The notes under the pieces: model-generated | Database searches by the model: none | What the model was told of the DNA's origin: nothing | Seen by the model: only the letters and a program-made list of their open reading frames with translations | Assembly (NCBI RefSeq): GCF_047496725.1 | Contig: NC_132974.1 | Coordinates: 2,611,501 to 2,675,500, forward strand | Source of the DNA: Anoplolepis gracilipes | Lineage: Eukaryota; Arthropoda; Insecta; Hymenoptera; Formicidae | Length of the DNA stretch: 64,000 bases | Direction of reading: 5' to 3' | Position numbers and translations under genes: made by a program | In this document: positions 36,694-50,374 of the stretch, piece by piece | Layout of the letters: every line of letters begins with the position of its first letter | Position numbering within the stretch: the stretch's first letter is position 1

Positions 36694-38195
36694 CGACTCG
36701 ATATGATATGAGATAATCACTAACACGCAATAATGACTCATACTCTTGTGCTAACTCTTTAAACGCGTATGCAAATCAAGTATTAAAATTACATACTTAA
36801 ATAAAGAAATCTTTATTGATAAAATAAATAAAATAAAATTAGATATAAATTGTTGTATACCTTATAATAAAAGCCGCTGCGACATTGCGGACTTTGGGAT
36901 ATTTACATAGAGCAACGATCGTTAATAGATTACCAGCTAAACCAATAAGCATAATAATGATCGCCATTACTGCCGCAAAAGTTCTCAAGGGTTTTGGGAA
37001 TCTACAACAGATAAATCAATGATAAAAATAATTCTTCTGTGTAGCCTCTTTATTGATAAGAGTCGAATAAATTTGATTTAGATATCAATATTATATTTTT
37101 TTAAATTTACTAGAATGTTACAAAGCGAGCACTAAATTATATTTTTTAAATAAATAGTAAACTTCATATGTGATATTGACCCAATTATCAAAATTAATTT
37201 GAAATGCAAGAAAACAGAAAATTACAGACAATAATTATTTCTCTATTCTCTGCCAGAAAGAGTTAAATATAATTTATTTGATGACTTTAATTTTTCAATT
37301 CAAATGCTATAAAAGTATTGTCACGAGTCACAAAAAATTCATATGTGCATTAATGCATTAATCAACTTTTAGTGTATCGCTTTGTTTATCAGGTTTTTGC
37401 ATGATATTTCGATTTTTATTTAATTAAGTTTAAATTAACTAAAATTTAATTGATTGCCCAATGAGGCCAGATCGTCTTTATTTAGTTCCGTTGTGTCTTT
37501 TGTCTTATACACCATAAGATATAGCTAAATGTCGCCATATTATATACATATATAGCCAAACAACAAACACCAAACGGCCTCCTTTTTTTTATATTTTTAT
37601 TATATTTTGAAGACATATATGTTTCATTTTAATGAGCTAAAACAACTTAGCATGATTTCTGATATAATGCTTATAAGCTGCTATAATAACGAATCGTGTC
37701 TAAGCGAATTTAAGTCACTCTGACAAATCGAATGTGTTATAAGATAAGAGTCGCGGTGAACAGTATTCGTCAATTCCATCCATTTCATTTTTTCTGGCTT
37801 CAGTCTTAATCCTAGCTCGAAATTATCTTGCCGATTCGAATTAGGGAGTGCCATACAATCTCGTTATTTCAAGTGGCAGAAGTTATCGTATAATAAACTG
37901 TATGAATTTTTTGTGAGTGAATTGAAACGAATTGTATAAGCTTTTTGCAAATACAATGTGTAAGATAATTTGAGAGAAGAAACAGTTTAGGAAAGATTTC
38001 GGATAACAATTTTATTGACGCTATGGTTAAAATATTTCAAAAGTATACTTTAAAAAGATCAACGTACCTTGACAATTCCCCATCGACGATGGTGTTTTGC
38101 GTGGCGTTATCCATGACACGGGGCAACCACGTAGCCGTACCGTCCATTATACCAGTCATACCAAAGATATCAAGATTCTGATTCAACGATTCCAT
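33406..38195 (-). CDS. Tre1: Tre1-type rhodopsin-family GPCR
   Basis: Eight exons: 38068-38195, 36861-37001, 36389-36559, 36090-36217, 35734-35887, 35435-35634, 35089-35286 and 33406-33497, for 403 residues. In Drosophila, Tre1 guides germ-cell migration and neuroblast polarity. TM1 contains IGLAGNLLTIVAL; TM2 has CIADFVFCLLVLP with the conserved Asp95. The TM3 end is NRY (146-148) instead of DRY, a hallmark shared by Tre1 and moody. TM4 holds CWLFSYGMQIPTLLGVWG, TM6 starts with RITKMVLAIFISFLACYLP, and TM7 ends NPIIY (324-328). The N-terminus has a glycosylation site (NAT). The last exon adds about 30 residues after a 1.6 kb intron carrying a transposable element; it is supported by phase, donor and acceptor but not by a conserved motif. 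ATG at 38195 is chosen; M13 is an alternative. Confidence 0.93.
33535..34417. mobile_element. 859 bp non-autonomous TIR element with 12 bp flanking direct repeats
   Basis: The element spans 33547-34405. It starts TGATGTAATAATATAGGTGT and ends with the inverted copy (AATGTTACACCTAT, then TTTTTTTACATCA); the arms are about 26-28 bp with a small length difference. The identical 12-mer TGATAGAACTCA lies immediately outside both ends (33535-33546 and 34406-34417), as expected for a target-site duplication. The interior is AT-rich and has no transposase. It lies in the last intron of Tre1. The superfamily is not identified; a 12 bp duplication is longer than those of the common cut-and-paste families. 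Confidence 0.75.
36660..36690. repeat. Poly(T) tract
   Basis: About 30 T residues on the plus strand, in the intron between Tre1 exons 2 and 3. It could be the tail of an old retroinsertion, but no flanking element is visible. Confidence 0.9.
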
Positions 38196-41100
38196 TTGGC
38201 CTCGACCGACCTTGAGGAGCCTACGGCATTCGCGAGAGAAAGAACAGAATTAAATATTCGACCTGTGTTCTTCTCAGTAAGATGACTAAAACAGGTGACT
38301 AAAACAGGTGACTAATAAGTTGCGCGTAGTATAGTTTCACAATACAAATATTTTTGATAAACAAAAATATAACCAAAATAATGATTTATTAGATTAGTAT
38401 AGCCTAATTCACCGCTATTTATCTTGAAATTAAAAAGATATAGTTCAGTGAGAACAGAATTGATATAAATTTACCTTCCGCTCTTATTGTGATAATATCA
38501 GTAGACAATTAAATTAATAGATTATATTAGTAGATAATGTCTAGGATCAATTATTATCACGACAGATACAAAATAGATAAATTTGGAATTTCCGAGGAGG
38601 AAATTACTAAAAATGCTAATAAGTTGCACAGTAAAGCTGATCTAAAGCCGATGTAAAGCGGATGCTATGACACGCTTATTTTACAATTGTTTCCTGAATT
38701 GCGAAAGAGAAACACGCGTTCAGCGAATTAATATACTGTTCGTTATATTATAATTCATCTATTAATATTTTTATAGATTTCCAATAACAAAAAAATATAA
38801 CACTAAAAAAAAATAATTTACAATTTATTATAAATTATAAATTATATTTATTATATATATATTTATTAATTAAAACATTTATAAAAATGATTATAAAAAA
38901 TTTTGTAAGGATTATATTATATTAAATTGCAATAGATTTATGCTATATTAATATGTGCCTTGTAAAAGTTGCCGAAGATTTCGAAGAACTTAATTTGGAA
39001 CCCGCAATAGCGATTGTTTAATGCGTGGGACGTTTGACATTTGCGTTATGCAAATATCATGTGCGGAAGGCGCATTAAAATAATTCCCCGACATGAACAA
39101 TGGCAGAGGAACGACTTAAGGAAAAGAGACTGAAGAATTCATTATTATTTATGGGCGCCACCGACGGAAACAGATCGTCTGGAAGATTTATAGGAGATAA
39201 TACTTTAAACACTTTTGGTGAACGATGCTTCTTTTACTCTTCGACATCTTTCAACGTACAAACACGTTGAAATTATAATTACAAATATCACGTTTAGTTT
39301 GTTGAAAAAATACAAATTAGAAATTGACTGATATATTGGAATCGAAATTATGATTTATTCTATCTTTCAGATATTCAAACATATATGTCGACATTTATAG
39401 AAATTTATAATTTATAATATTTGGTGTCTTTTTTTTCTGGTTTTTCTCTCCAATGGCTGAATCATAATCACACGACACCAAACAGCTGTAATTAAAATAA
39501 TGATTGTAGATCACTGGTACATGAGTCACTTACGTTATCGAAACATATGTAACACGCGGTTACAAACTAATTGTAAGAAGGAGCACAATCAATTTTCTGT
39601 AATGTAAATAATTTTTAAATACCGATATTATTATCACGGTTTATTACCTAAATTCTTTATTTAAATTAATTTTATTTAACTACATATTATATAATATATA
39701 AAATCTCAATTTATATATTTTTTATATTATATTTTTGTAATAGTTTTATAAAAAAAACTTTTGCAAATTCAGAATTGCATAAATTTATTTATTGATCAGC
39801 GATCATAATTGACATGTAAACATGTTGCAAAAGGTGCATTGGATTTAGTAAACTGAGGTTAAACTGCAGTGCATTAACCTCGATTGAGCTTAATTAGGGG
39901 AAATTAACGGACACCCGGTACTAGGCGTCCCCTTGCGACAAAAAAAAAGTGATGAAAGTCACGGAAGACATGGGAACATGGGAACGCATCAACGCGTCGC
40001 GTCGCCGCGTCGATTACGTCGTTTCGCTCTACATATCTTGTTAACAAATATTAACGAAATAGTTGGACATTATTGTGCAATGAATAATTAATTATATTAT
40101 TAAGTAAATTCTTACAAAACTATATTAAATATCGGAGACAAAGCAACAAGAAAAATTGTGTTAAAATCTAAAAAGATAATTAAATTTTAATTTACGTATT
40201 TAAAATATACTTAAAATTATTTGTAAAATATAATGTGTAGCAAATCATTTTTTATATATTGTTATTGATTTATATATTGTTTTAGTGTTTTTCTATCTTT
40301 TTCTTAAGTTATAAAAATTATTAAAATTTTGAATTATTTATTTTTATTATTATTACAGATTGGTTGAGTGTCATCGAATATAATCGAATATAATCAATTA
40401 TTTCGAATCTGGCAAATACCATGAATGATTCAAAAAGGGCGTGTATTTGACTTTTATATCAGCTCGATAAGCGAAGTTAATCGGTCGTACGTCAACGGAA
40501 GAAGACGCGGTGTGAAACCGCAAACATTATTTTTTATTCCGTGGAAGTCCTCGGTGATGAACTGACGTCATCGAATGATTTCCGTGTTAATCATACGGCG
40601 AACGGCAATGAATGAGTCAAGTTGAGTCACGGTGAAAGTACCTAGATCGAATCAGTACGAGTCGTCGATGCGTCGTCGACTGGCATCTCGTTATACTACG
40701 TCAAGTAATTTTCCGGTCAAGAGTGCTTTTTAATTATTTACTTGAATACAATTATATTTATTAGAGACTTATCAAGCGACGTTTTATACAGTCAACTCCG
40801 ATATAAATTAACATTGATAGTATTGATAACATCGATGGCGCCGCATCGTAATGTTTACTCAGCTTTGTCCTCTTCCAGAACACTTAATTAGAAGACTAAA
40901 TAAATATTTAATTAAATAAAAATTACCTTAATTAAAATTATTACGAAGCTCATTTTCTCTTTTTATCAATGTAATAAAATACACATGAATATATAAACAA
41001 TAATATATATTTTTGTTACTTAAAAATTTGTTACGCGTTTCTTTGCAAAAATTGTTCATATTTTTTTATTATGTAAAATGTAAATGATTGCAATATATAA

Positions 41101-44100
41101 ATTGCGAATGCGGAAAGATATTACATATGACTTGAGTGCAAGACAAGATCGTTGAAAGTCGATCGAGACGTGACTACTCTAGTATCCCGCCCACGAGAAC
41201 ACCACGTGGTGTGGATGTCAAATGTACTTACGGCACAAAACATGTGTCGTGCTATTCATACCATGCATTTAGCGCTAAATACGTTATACCAATATCAAGA
41301 CATGCTTTTCACCGGTATTTAACATGTTTTCCTTAAGTTTGTGTCAATTTTTATGAAATAATTTACAGAAAATTATATATTAAAAATGTTCTTAAAACAT
41401 TTGTTTTGACAAACTGAAAATTAACAAATACAAACTTAATAATAATTTATTAATAATCTTGAAATTATTTTAAGAAATTTATGTATTTTTTCTTTGAAAA
41501 AATTAGTTAACTTTGTGAAATATTTAAATTGTTTTTCTATTTGACATTTTGTGTATATATACATGCATATATAAATTGTATGTAAAATTTAAAATTACTT
41601 TCAAGTGAAATATATGTATTTAAAGATCTACTTTTACATTAATTCTTGGGACAACCCAACTAATTGAATACTACTCCACCCATCACAATTATCTCCACGT
41701 CACGTTTATAAATTGCCTAGGGACCTCGCTACGGTTTTTTGTTCTGTTCTCGGCGTTGGTCCCTTCAGATTCTAACATCCAACTTTACAGAATTCACACG
41801 AGCGAAAAATACAATGACGATTTTATAAATCATTAATTTTTTAAATATTTAAATAATTATTTTTTATGTTTTTTTATTTTCTCTTTTAAAAAAAGAAAAC
41901 TTTGACCGGTTAAATTCTACAGAAATCGTTCTTCTTTTATGAAATTAAATTATTATTAAGATCTAAAGAAGAAGAATATCTAATTGTAAGAGTTGAATAA
42001 AAGAGTGATAATTGTCACTTACCGTTTGTCGATTCTTTGTTACTTTAACCAGTCATAACTCTATCAACAAGATAGATAACAAAGAGACGGCAAGACCTTT
42101 GTTGACTAAACAATATCATCGAAGAATTCTCAATGTTCTTCCTGCTTCAGTGTGTCCTTGCGTGTGTCCTCCTCAGAAACGATCAAAGTCACTTTACAAT
42201 GTGTGTCAGATTAAGAAATATTTAAGCGTTGTTTCTTTGGAAAGAAAAGATAGTTCTTATCGATCGTTCTAATTATTAAACGTTTATCACGTGATGCGTA
42301 TAAAGTCTTTATTGATACTCTAATGACTAGAACATTTATATTTGATGTCTTTTTAATTTGTCATTAAATGTTTCTTTTTTTTCTTCTTATTAGCTATATA
42401 TCACTTTCCGATTATTATAACAATTTAACTTCATCACTTGAATTTTATAGAGAATTCTATAAAAACATTTATCTGAGTATTTTCTTTTTACAAAAAGATA
42501 ACTTGATACTTTGAAAAAATCCTCGATTTTCGCTGATAATAAAATAATTTGTTCACATTGGTTATCATTCACGAAAAATTCACTTATTTAATTAAATATT
42601 ATTTTAAACTTTTATTTAAAATCTTAGCATTTTTATGGAAAATTGCGTGACATCTGCCAAACAATTATAATTTTTTTATAACTGTTTGCGATTTTGACCG
42701 TTTGATTCTTCAGAACCAATTCGGAACTATACTCTCTTTCTCTCTCTCTCTCTCTTTCTTTGAGAATCTTATTTTAATTTTTTCTATAAAATTTTCTTAT
42801 TTTATCAAACGACACTCATTGTTTCGCGGCGACTCGCGATTTCAACTGCGCGCGATCAATTCTCCGGGGACCGGAGTTACAGCTCGGGGACCACTAACGC
42901 GGACTGTGTAACGGGCACCGCGTATGCGTCAGCATCACCGTGGATAGACTGCTGCTTACCCAGCATTCCGTCAGATTGTACACACGCTAGATACGGGCCC
43001 CGCGAGTAGGCGGCCACATCAGGAGAAGGAGGTGATGAAGTAAAAGCGAGTAAGAGGGAGAGAGAATGCGAGGAAGAGCAGCTCGATGACGATGCGAGAG
43101 CACATCTGCACCCAAGATCCGGGGACCCAGTTGACCCTTTTGCTGTGACACACCGTACTGCTCTTTTTAAATTGCGCGGAATGTGCTGCAATTGCGATAT
43201 GCCACGTTCTTGTGTATGTGTGGCATAATCAGAACAAGCGATGTATATATATGTATATCGCAAGCAAATCGCATATTTTGATTGCATTTCTTAAAATTTT
43301 TGCCGAATACGCAGGATAAAAGATAATAAAACAAATTCAGCCTTAGTTGTATTTTTATCAAACAGAAAGTTAGAAAAATTTCCAGATAGAATTATTTTTT
43401 TGTCTATAAATGATTTCTATTTTGACATGGAATTTTAATTAAAGGTGCACATTATAAAAATGTTAATAATTGCAAGCAATTAAAAGACAACGTATTATAT
43501 TGTGTGTAGTTAAAACTTAACTTATCGCTATTACAATAAATGGGAGGAAATCACGTTGCAGGCGAATAACCGTATTTGGCAAATTTGCACGAAAAGAACT
43601 CGAGTGACCGCGAGCCGATAAGATCGTTTTTAATACCGCAGACGTACACGGTATTTATTACTTAAGCAACCGAAGACATGACGAGAGTGAATTAGACTTA
43701 ACAAAGCGGAGCCGACCGACCGCATTAATTACAATGACTAAATCGAACATCTCGCTGTGGATTCAGACAGAGGCGACCCGCATTCAACCGCTATGATTGT
43801 TCGAAATTAACACGGTCTTCTCGAATCTTTCGCTCCTTCAATTTGGTTTTAGACGCATTATTCTGTATTAAGAGCATCGGCATCACAAGTACAATAGACC
43901 TATTCTGGTCAAATGTAATATTAATTAATTTATATATAATGTTAGTAATATGATTATATGTGTATACATATAGCGTCCTAGATTTGCCGGATGTTCTTCC
44001 GGTCTGTCACAGATATGCTAGATGAGAAATTGAAAATATCAATAACCATGTAGGGCCTTGAGAATTGAAAAATAAATTTACTAAAATAAATAAAAAGCCT

Positions 44101-46201
44101 TAATTTAATTTTCAATTAAATTAATTGTAGTCACAGAGAAATATTTCGCTCAGAAAACATTAATTTTAGAAAATATCCAAACAATCTGTTGTTAAGAAAT
44201 AATATGATAAAGAAAATATTTTATGTATTATTTAATTAATTTCTCACACAGTATGTAAAATATTTATAAGTTATATATTTACTAATTATTAATTCTAATT
44301 TCTAATTTTCTATAATAACCGTTAATTATCGTTAAATATTCTTAAGATTACAAATTTTTCTACAAATTACATTAATTTAAAATTAAGATATATTATAAGA
44401 AAACACAAACGATTAACTGTTTTTGCAATATTTATTTTTGTAATAACATTTTCCTACTTTTTTCTAGATACAAGCTATTGCAAGAAATTCTCGACATTCC
44501 CTAAATTCGGAAAGACAGACAGCGAACCGGAGAAACACACTTCCGACTCGCTCGCTTCCGCTTGCGGGCGTTCGTACACAGCTGGAGACTCATTCCCCTC
44601 GCGTTGAATGACTACTACTAACAAAATGCAATTATTTTTAAAAAGGATGTAGGGACACACGCGCACGTCGCAGTTTCCAGGGGACGGTACGCTCCGATCA
44701 GACACGTAGGTGTTCTATCTATAGTAGACCATAAAGTGCCATATCGGCGATGAGAACAACATGGGGCTGGCTGGCCCCGTTTAATATTTTCTCTATCGCG
44801 TTGTTGGGAGCGACGTGCTATAAATTGTTTATAATAGGGTTGATGATTGATGCCCTCATTCGATACTCATTTGATTTTATGAAACATGATTAATATTTTT
44901 TATGATACGTGTTACATTTAAAAAATAAAAATATCTAAACAGAAAACATCCAAAAAGAAAAGAATCTTCCTACGATAATGTATCTTTTACTTACAATTAG
45001 ATAAATGTTTAGTATTTTTAATTTAAACTGGTTAAAAATATAATACACAGAAAAATTTGAGAGTATTTGGAGTTATTTATATTAAATACTTAAACTTATT
45101 AAAACGATATATATATATATTTAATAATTAATTTAACTGATTTTTACTATCATATTGTTGGGACCATGCTATAAATTGTTTTTTCATATTAAACTTATAA
45201 TATCGATGTCTTATTTGGTACTCATTTAATTTTGTGAAATATGATTGAGATTTCCTTGTATTATAGTAAAAAAAAAGGATTGTATCTGCTCTATAATAAT
45301 ATATTTTTTACTTATAAATGTTTACTATTTTTAATTTAAAATAATTGGAAATATAATATAAAATATAGGAATAAAGTTCGAAGATATTTGAAGTCATTTG
45401 TGTCAAATATAATATTTATTAAAGTGATGTATGTTTAATAATTAATAATTAATACAAGAATCAATGGAAGCAAATAATAAGATTAAAAATTTCGGTTCCC
45501 CTCTATAAAGGCAATTATTTCTCAATTAGACGTAACTAAATCGATCTGCAAGAAGAAACTCCCCCGATATATCGTGAGGGAGGAGTTGAATTTGGCGCAG
45601 ACGCGGCTTCGACGAAAAGTGCATACTCTTGTGTACACGAATTCTGCTAATAATTCCGGCAGTACATTCGCGAGTTTTGTCAGACGCGCTTCATTCTGTT
45701 TCATCACACTTTAATATGCAATCTATTCTTCATTCTTGTCTTTATTGCTACAGAAACAGAGTCTGAAAAATAATTATTATCATAAGAATGCTTCTTCAAT
45801 AAATTTTCGTTATCCCGAGTTGCACTGCCGGTACCGAAAAATTGCAATAAAGTGATTGCAGGCGAAGTTTACAGAGTTTTTCAGAAGAGGAAGGTGGTAA
45901 AACTCTACAATGTCAAGGCCAAGAAGCAGAACGTCAAAAGCACGATATCAAAGACAATGAGAAAAAATTTTGAAGTACTATTATACTTTATTGATTGTTA
46001 TTAATAAGATTAGAAATGTATTTCTAATTTTCGTAAACATAAGTGCAGATTACTTTAAAAAAACAGATAAAAACTAAAATTTTTATTCCAAGTCAATAAT
46101 CCTCTCTTATTAAAAATTAAGACAAAAATTATGTTAAAAAATACTTGCTATTATATTTGTAATACTTTATATTTATATATATATATATATATTTGCAATG
46201 T

Positions 46202-46241
<40 letters not shown>

Positions 46242-46942
46242 TTTGCATGCAAATGCTAATCTGTTGCTTGGCGAGAATTCGTTAAGGACTATGTCAGCTG
46301 ATCATCGATAATCCGCGAAAGCATGGATTCGAAATATAGAAACGCCTGAAAGTTTACGCTTGGAAAGAGTTTATCGTCTCGGGTAACGAAAATAGATCTC
46401 TCAGTTTCTCTCTTCAATGCTCGGTCTGTCGTCGGAAGAAAAAAAGAGATGGGCCCAACACGCGTACACGCAAGTGACGTAAATTGCTTGTGCGTAAAAT
46501 TCGCGCCTCCAAGATGGCAAAGTGCACATGCCAGTCGTTAAACGGGCTTTGCATGCGAAGAGAAATTGAGAAAAAAAGCATAAATAAGATAAATGTATAT
46601 GCATATATCTTTAAATCATCTGTCAAATTTTTTCAAAGATATAGATGTATATTAATTAAGTAAATAATTTATATGACTTGATTTTTACGAAAGTAACAAG
46701 ATCAAATTATATTGTAACTACAATTCTCGATTATATAATAAAAAGAAATCATCTCTCAGATTTTGCAAAGTCTACATACGATACACAAGATAAAACTCTA
46801 TGGACCGTCTTGATATTATATTATTATCGAGATCATTATTTTGCAAATTGCGAAATGTGAATTACCATGATTCTATCTATTTACGGCCCTGACGACTGGC
46901 TTCCATAGACGTATACTCAACGAGAGTTCAACTTTCTTTCAG
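38196..46942. promoter_or_regulatory. 8.7 kb divergent non-coding region between Tre1 and moody
   Basis: No coding exon was supported here. Background is AT-rich, with GC-richer islands at about 40440-40720, 42810-43160, 43600-43860 and 44480-44800 that may be promoters or untranslated first exons. The moody coding exon is preceded by a strong acceptor (CTTTCTTTCAG, ending at 46942), so at least one 5' UTR exon of moody must lie in this interval. TA microsatellites occur at about 46170-46240. Reading frames in the GC-rich islands are low-complexity and unsupported. Confidence 0.45.
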
Positions 46943-49900
46943 ATGCTGGAGTACTGGTGGATGGCGAACAACGAAACTGGACGCAATGGCAGCGACGACG
47001 TGGCGATCGAAGAGATGCTGCAGAATCCAGGATCGGTGATCCTCTTCGTCGGCTATCCACAGTGGTTGCTGTATTTCGCCGCCACCTGTTGTATTCTCTT
47101 CATGCTAATCGGCATCCCGGGAAATTTCATCACGGTGATCGCGTTGTTTCGCACCAAAAAGGTTCGTAATTATAGCTGTAGTATTAATATATATATATCA
47201 TGTGATAATAACAGTAAAATAATATTTAAAAAAAGGAAATAAAAAAAGACTTGCCTAAGAACAAAGTTGAAAGTTGACTAATTAGTGGATATAACTTTTA
47301 TATGATTTTGATATTGGTATCAAGATAATTCTGATAGAAAGATAATAACATAAAGTTGATGTTCTAGAAGATAAATATTCCAAAAAAATGCTTGTCAATA
47401 TAAAATATACTTTTAATATAAAATATAATATGCTTTTATAGAAAAAATCTGTAAAAACTGTTTCGTGTTACTCGCGATTTTCGTGACTTATACACGGAAA
47501 GCGAGTTAAAGTATACTAATGAGTTTGTGTTATACTCAAGACCGTGAACCAGTTACTCGAGTTTCCGGTACTGTTTATGAAATCTTAAAGACCGAATAAT
47601 TTGCCTCTTTCGTTTAACGAGATTTAATCTCAATGAGTAAGGACGTTAAATTAAACAGAATATTTCTATCAATTGTTTAGTTCATATTTTTTTCAAGATA
47701 AATTCTATTTAAATACTATACTTTTTTTGTACGCTATACATTATATAGTACAATTTTTTTTTAAATTCTACATAAGTAATAATTAAATTAAATTCGCTCA
47801 AAATTCTAGAAAATGTTTTTCTATTTTCATAAGACAGTTTTTTTTCACTTTATGATATATGTATATCTAAACTTATAAATATATAAGTAGCTCTCTTTTA
47901 TAATAATATTAAATAAATTTTAAGTACTGTTTTTATTCCGAAAAAATATTATTTCGGACTATAAAAAAGATTTATTTCATTACGCAATAAAATGCAATGT
48001 TTTGTTTTTGGTGAATAATCAAAAGTGTGACACAAGTCGATGAATGGAGGTCGTCGGCACGATTTTAAAACAAATGACCTTTCCCCGCAAAGTTATTCGT
48101 CAATGAGTTAAATTTAGAATAGATTACGCGGAACTGCATGCATACACAATCGTGTGTTTGCACGAAGGTTCACGTACTTCGATGTGATATAATCGACTAG
48201 CTAGAATTAAATCAGGAAATCTCCATCTATTTTATCGTGTTTGTTTCATAAAATTTAAAGGAGTTTATTCGGCAAGTTTATTACGTAAATTAATTTTCAC
48301 GTCTACAAACTTGTCACATTATTTGTACCTATATTAAAATAAATGCACATTAATTATAATCGATGACCAACAATTTTAAATTAACAAACCTGTAAACGAT
48401 GTACATATATATATGTATGCGGAAATAATTGTATAATTTAATTATTCTATAATTCTTCATATAATTATTTTGCAACAATTTAATTTTTTTTGCAGCTAAA
48501 AAACGCTACCGCGGTCTTTATCATGAATCTCTCGATATCAGATTTGATGTTCTGCTGCTTTAATCTACCGCTCGCAACTTCCACATTCTGGCACAGTTCA
48601 TGGTTGTACGGACCACTTCTCTGTCGGTTGTTTCCGCTCTTGAGATACGGCCTCGTTGCAGTCAGCCTCTTCAGCGTTCTGGCAATCACGATCAATCGCT
48701 ACATCATGATCAGCCATCCCGGTCTCTACCCTACGTAAGTTATCCGTCTCTCTTCTCTTGCCATATAGATCAAATTTAATATTTTATAATTATTTTAAAC
48801 AATTATTTTAAGCACTGCATTTAAATTACTATTGTATAAAAATAAAAATTAATAAAATAAATAAATAGAATTAAAAATATTAAATTTCCCCCCCCCCCAC
48901 CTTTTTGTTTTAAATAATCAAATATTATTTTTAGATTGTATAAGACGAAATATTTGATTCCGATGGTCTTAGCGATATGGATCGTCGCTTTCGGTCTACT
49001 GATCGTCACGTGGTTCGAGCAATTCGGACGTTTTGGCTTGGATCCGGCTATTGGATCTTGCTCAATTCTACCGGATGTGAACGGGCGAAACCCAAAGGAA
49101 TTTCTCTTCTTTCTTGCATTTCTAATACCTTGCCTCGCTATTATCGTTTGCTACGCCAGGATTTTCTATATCGTTCGCGAAACTGCTTCAAAAAGCAGAG
49201 GCAAGATCAATATTCAACCTATGGAAACTAGCCATGACGTAAGATCTAATTATTTATCTGTAAGAAGATTGTAATGTAACAAAATTAATTAAACATCTAT
49301 ATTAAAAATCAAAGAAAATAAAAAAATTATTAGTGAAACAGTAATCAAAATACATATCTTTGTCTTAAATTAAATTTACATAAAATTAAATAAATTTTGC
49401 TTTACTTTCTTAAGTTCTCTCTTCTAAGCTCTACATTTTATTTAATTTATTAAAATATAGTTATGGTGTTTTATACATCATCCTGATGTATAAATCTTGT
49501 TATCTTTTTGCAGCAACAATCTACGTCCATGAAGAACCAGGAGCAAGAGCTGACTGTTTTTTGCGACCCTTCCTTATCGATGCGAACGATTTTTCTCAAT
49601 CCAGACGAAGAAATGGATCTAGAGCCATCGACATCCGTCAACGAAGATTCCTCGTGTTCTAAACAGTCGATCCACGATCGACAAAAAACAGATTGCACAC
49701 CGAAATCGCACTTAGACAATTCAACGACAGTTATCAGCCTCGATCCAAACTTTAATGCTCTCCACGTCGGCGCATCAGAGGACATATCGTTCGTAGACGA
49801 AGAATCGGATCTCACGGAAGTAAAACTATTTTTGAATAGAAACCAGACTGATTTGCAGCGAAAGTCGAGAAACTCTTGCGGACGGCTGGAGAGATTGACC

Positions 49901-50374
49901 AGCCGAGCATCCTTCATCGTGGAGTCCTCGCTTCAGCGACTCGCCGGAGGCGATCGTTCGGATCTGCCGGAAGTTCTCGTGAATTCGAGATCACACTCAC
50001 CTGCGAGGAAGACATTTCGCCGGGAATCCAAGTTCAAGAGCGTTGGCAGAACGCGCAACATGGGCGAAGCCGCCGTTGCGCCCAGGATGTCGGGCAAAGA
50101 TCGGAAGCTGCTGCAGATGATCCTCGTGATTTTCCTATCGTTCCTAGTATGCTACTTACCGATCACCGTCACGAAACTCTTTCATGGTGCAATCGACTGG
50201 CGAGGCCTCAACATCGCCGGCTACATACTTATTTACTTGACGACTTGTATAAATCCTGTCATCTACGTCGTGATGAGTTCCGAGTACAGGAGCGCATATA
50301 AATATGTGTTGCTGTGTAAAGGTGAGCAAATGGCGAGCAAGAAGAGGTTACCGGGTTTGCTGATGCTCAGTTGA
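46943..50374 (+). CDS. moody: Moody, NRY-motif GPCR of the blood-brain barrier
   Basis: Four coding exons: 46943-47161, 48496-48734, 48935-49238 and 49514-50374, for 540 residues. In Drosophila, moody acts in surface glia through G-protein and RGS signalling to maintain the blood-brain barrier. The N-terminus has sequons at N10 and N15. TM1 includes LIGIPGNFITVIALFRTKK. TM2 has SISDLMFCCFNLPLA, C116 is the TM3 disulfide Cys, and the TM3 end is LAITINRYIMISHPGLYPT (NRY 140-142). The loop GRFGLDPAIGSCSILPD is strongly family-specific. Intracellular loop 3 is long (about 235-450) and rich in Ser, Asp and Glu, as in fly moody. TM6-TM7 follow with VIFLSFLVCYLPITVTKLF and NPVIY (501-505). The ATG directly follows a 5' UTR acceptor. 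Loop 3 gives long shadow frames in both directions. Confidence 0.95.

Noticed and set aside
42877..43287. 136-codon minus-strand open frame between Tre1 and moody
   Set aside because: Low-complexity Ser- and Ala-rich translation in a GC-rich island, no splice context and no recognisable family; more likely a promoter or UTR region.
49471..49917. 148-codon minus-strand frame
   Set aside because: Lies antisense to the long moody loop-3 exon; an artefact of its codon composition.
49876..50301. 141-codon plus-strand frame
   Set aside because: Alternative frame of the moody last exon, whose correct frame has TM6, TM7 and NPVIY.
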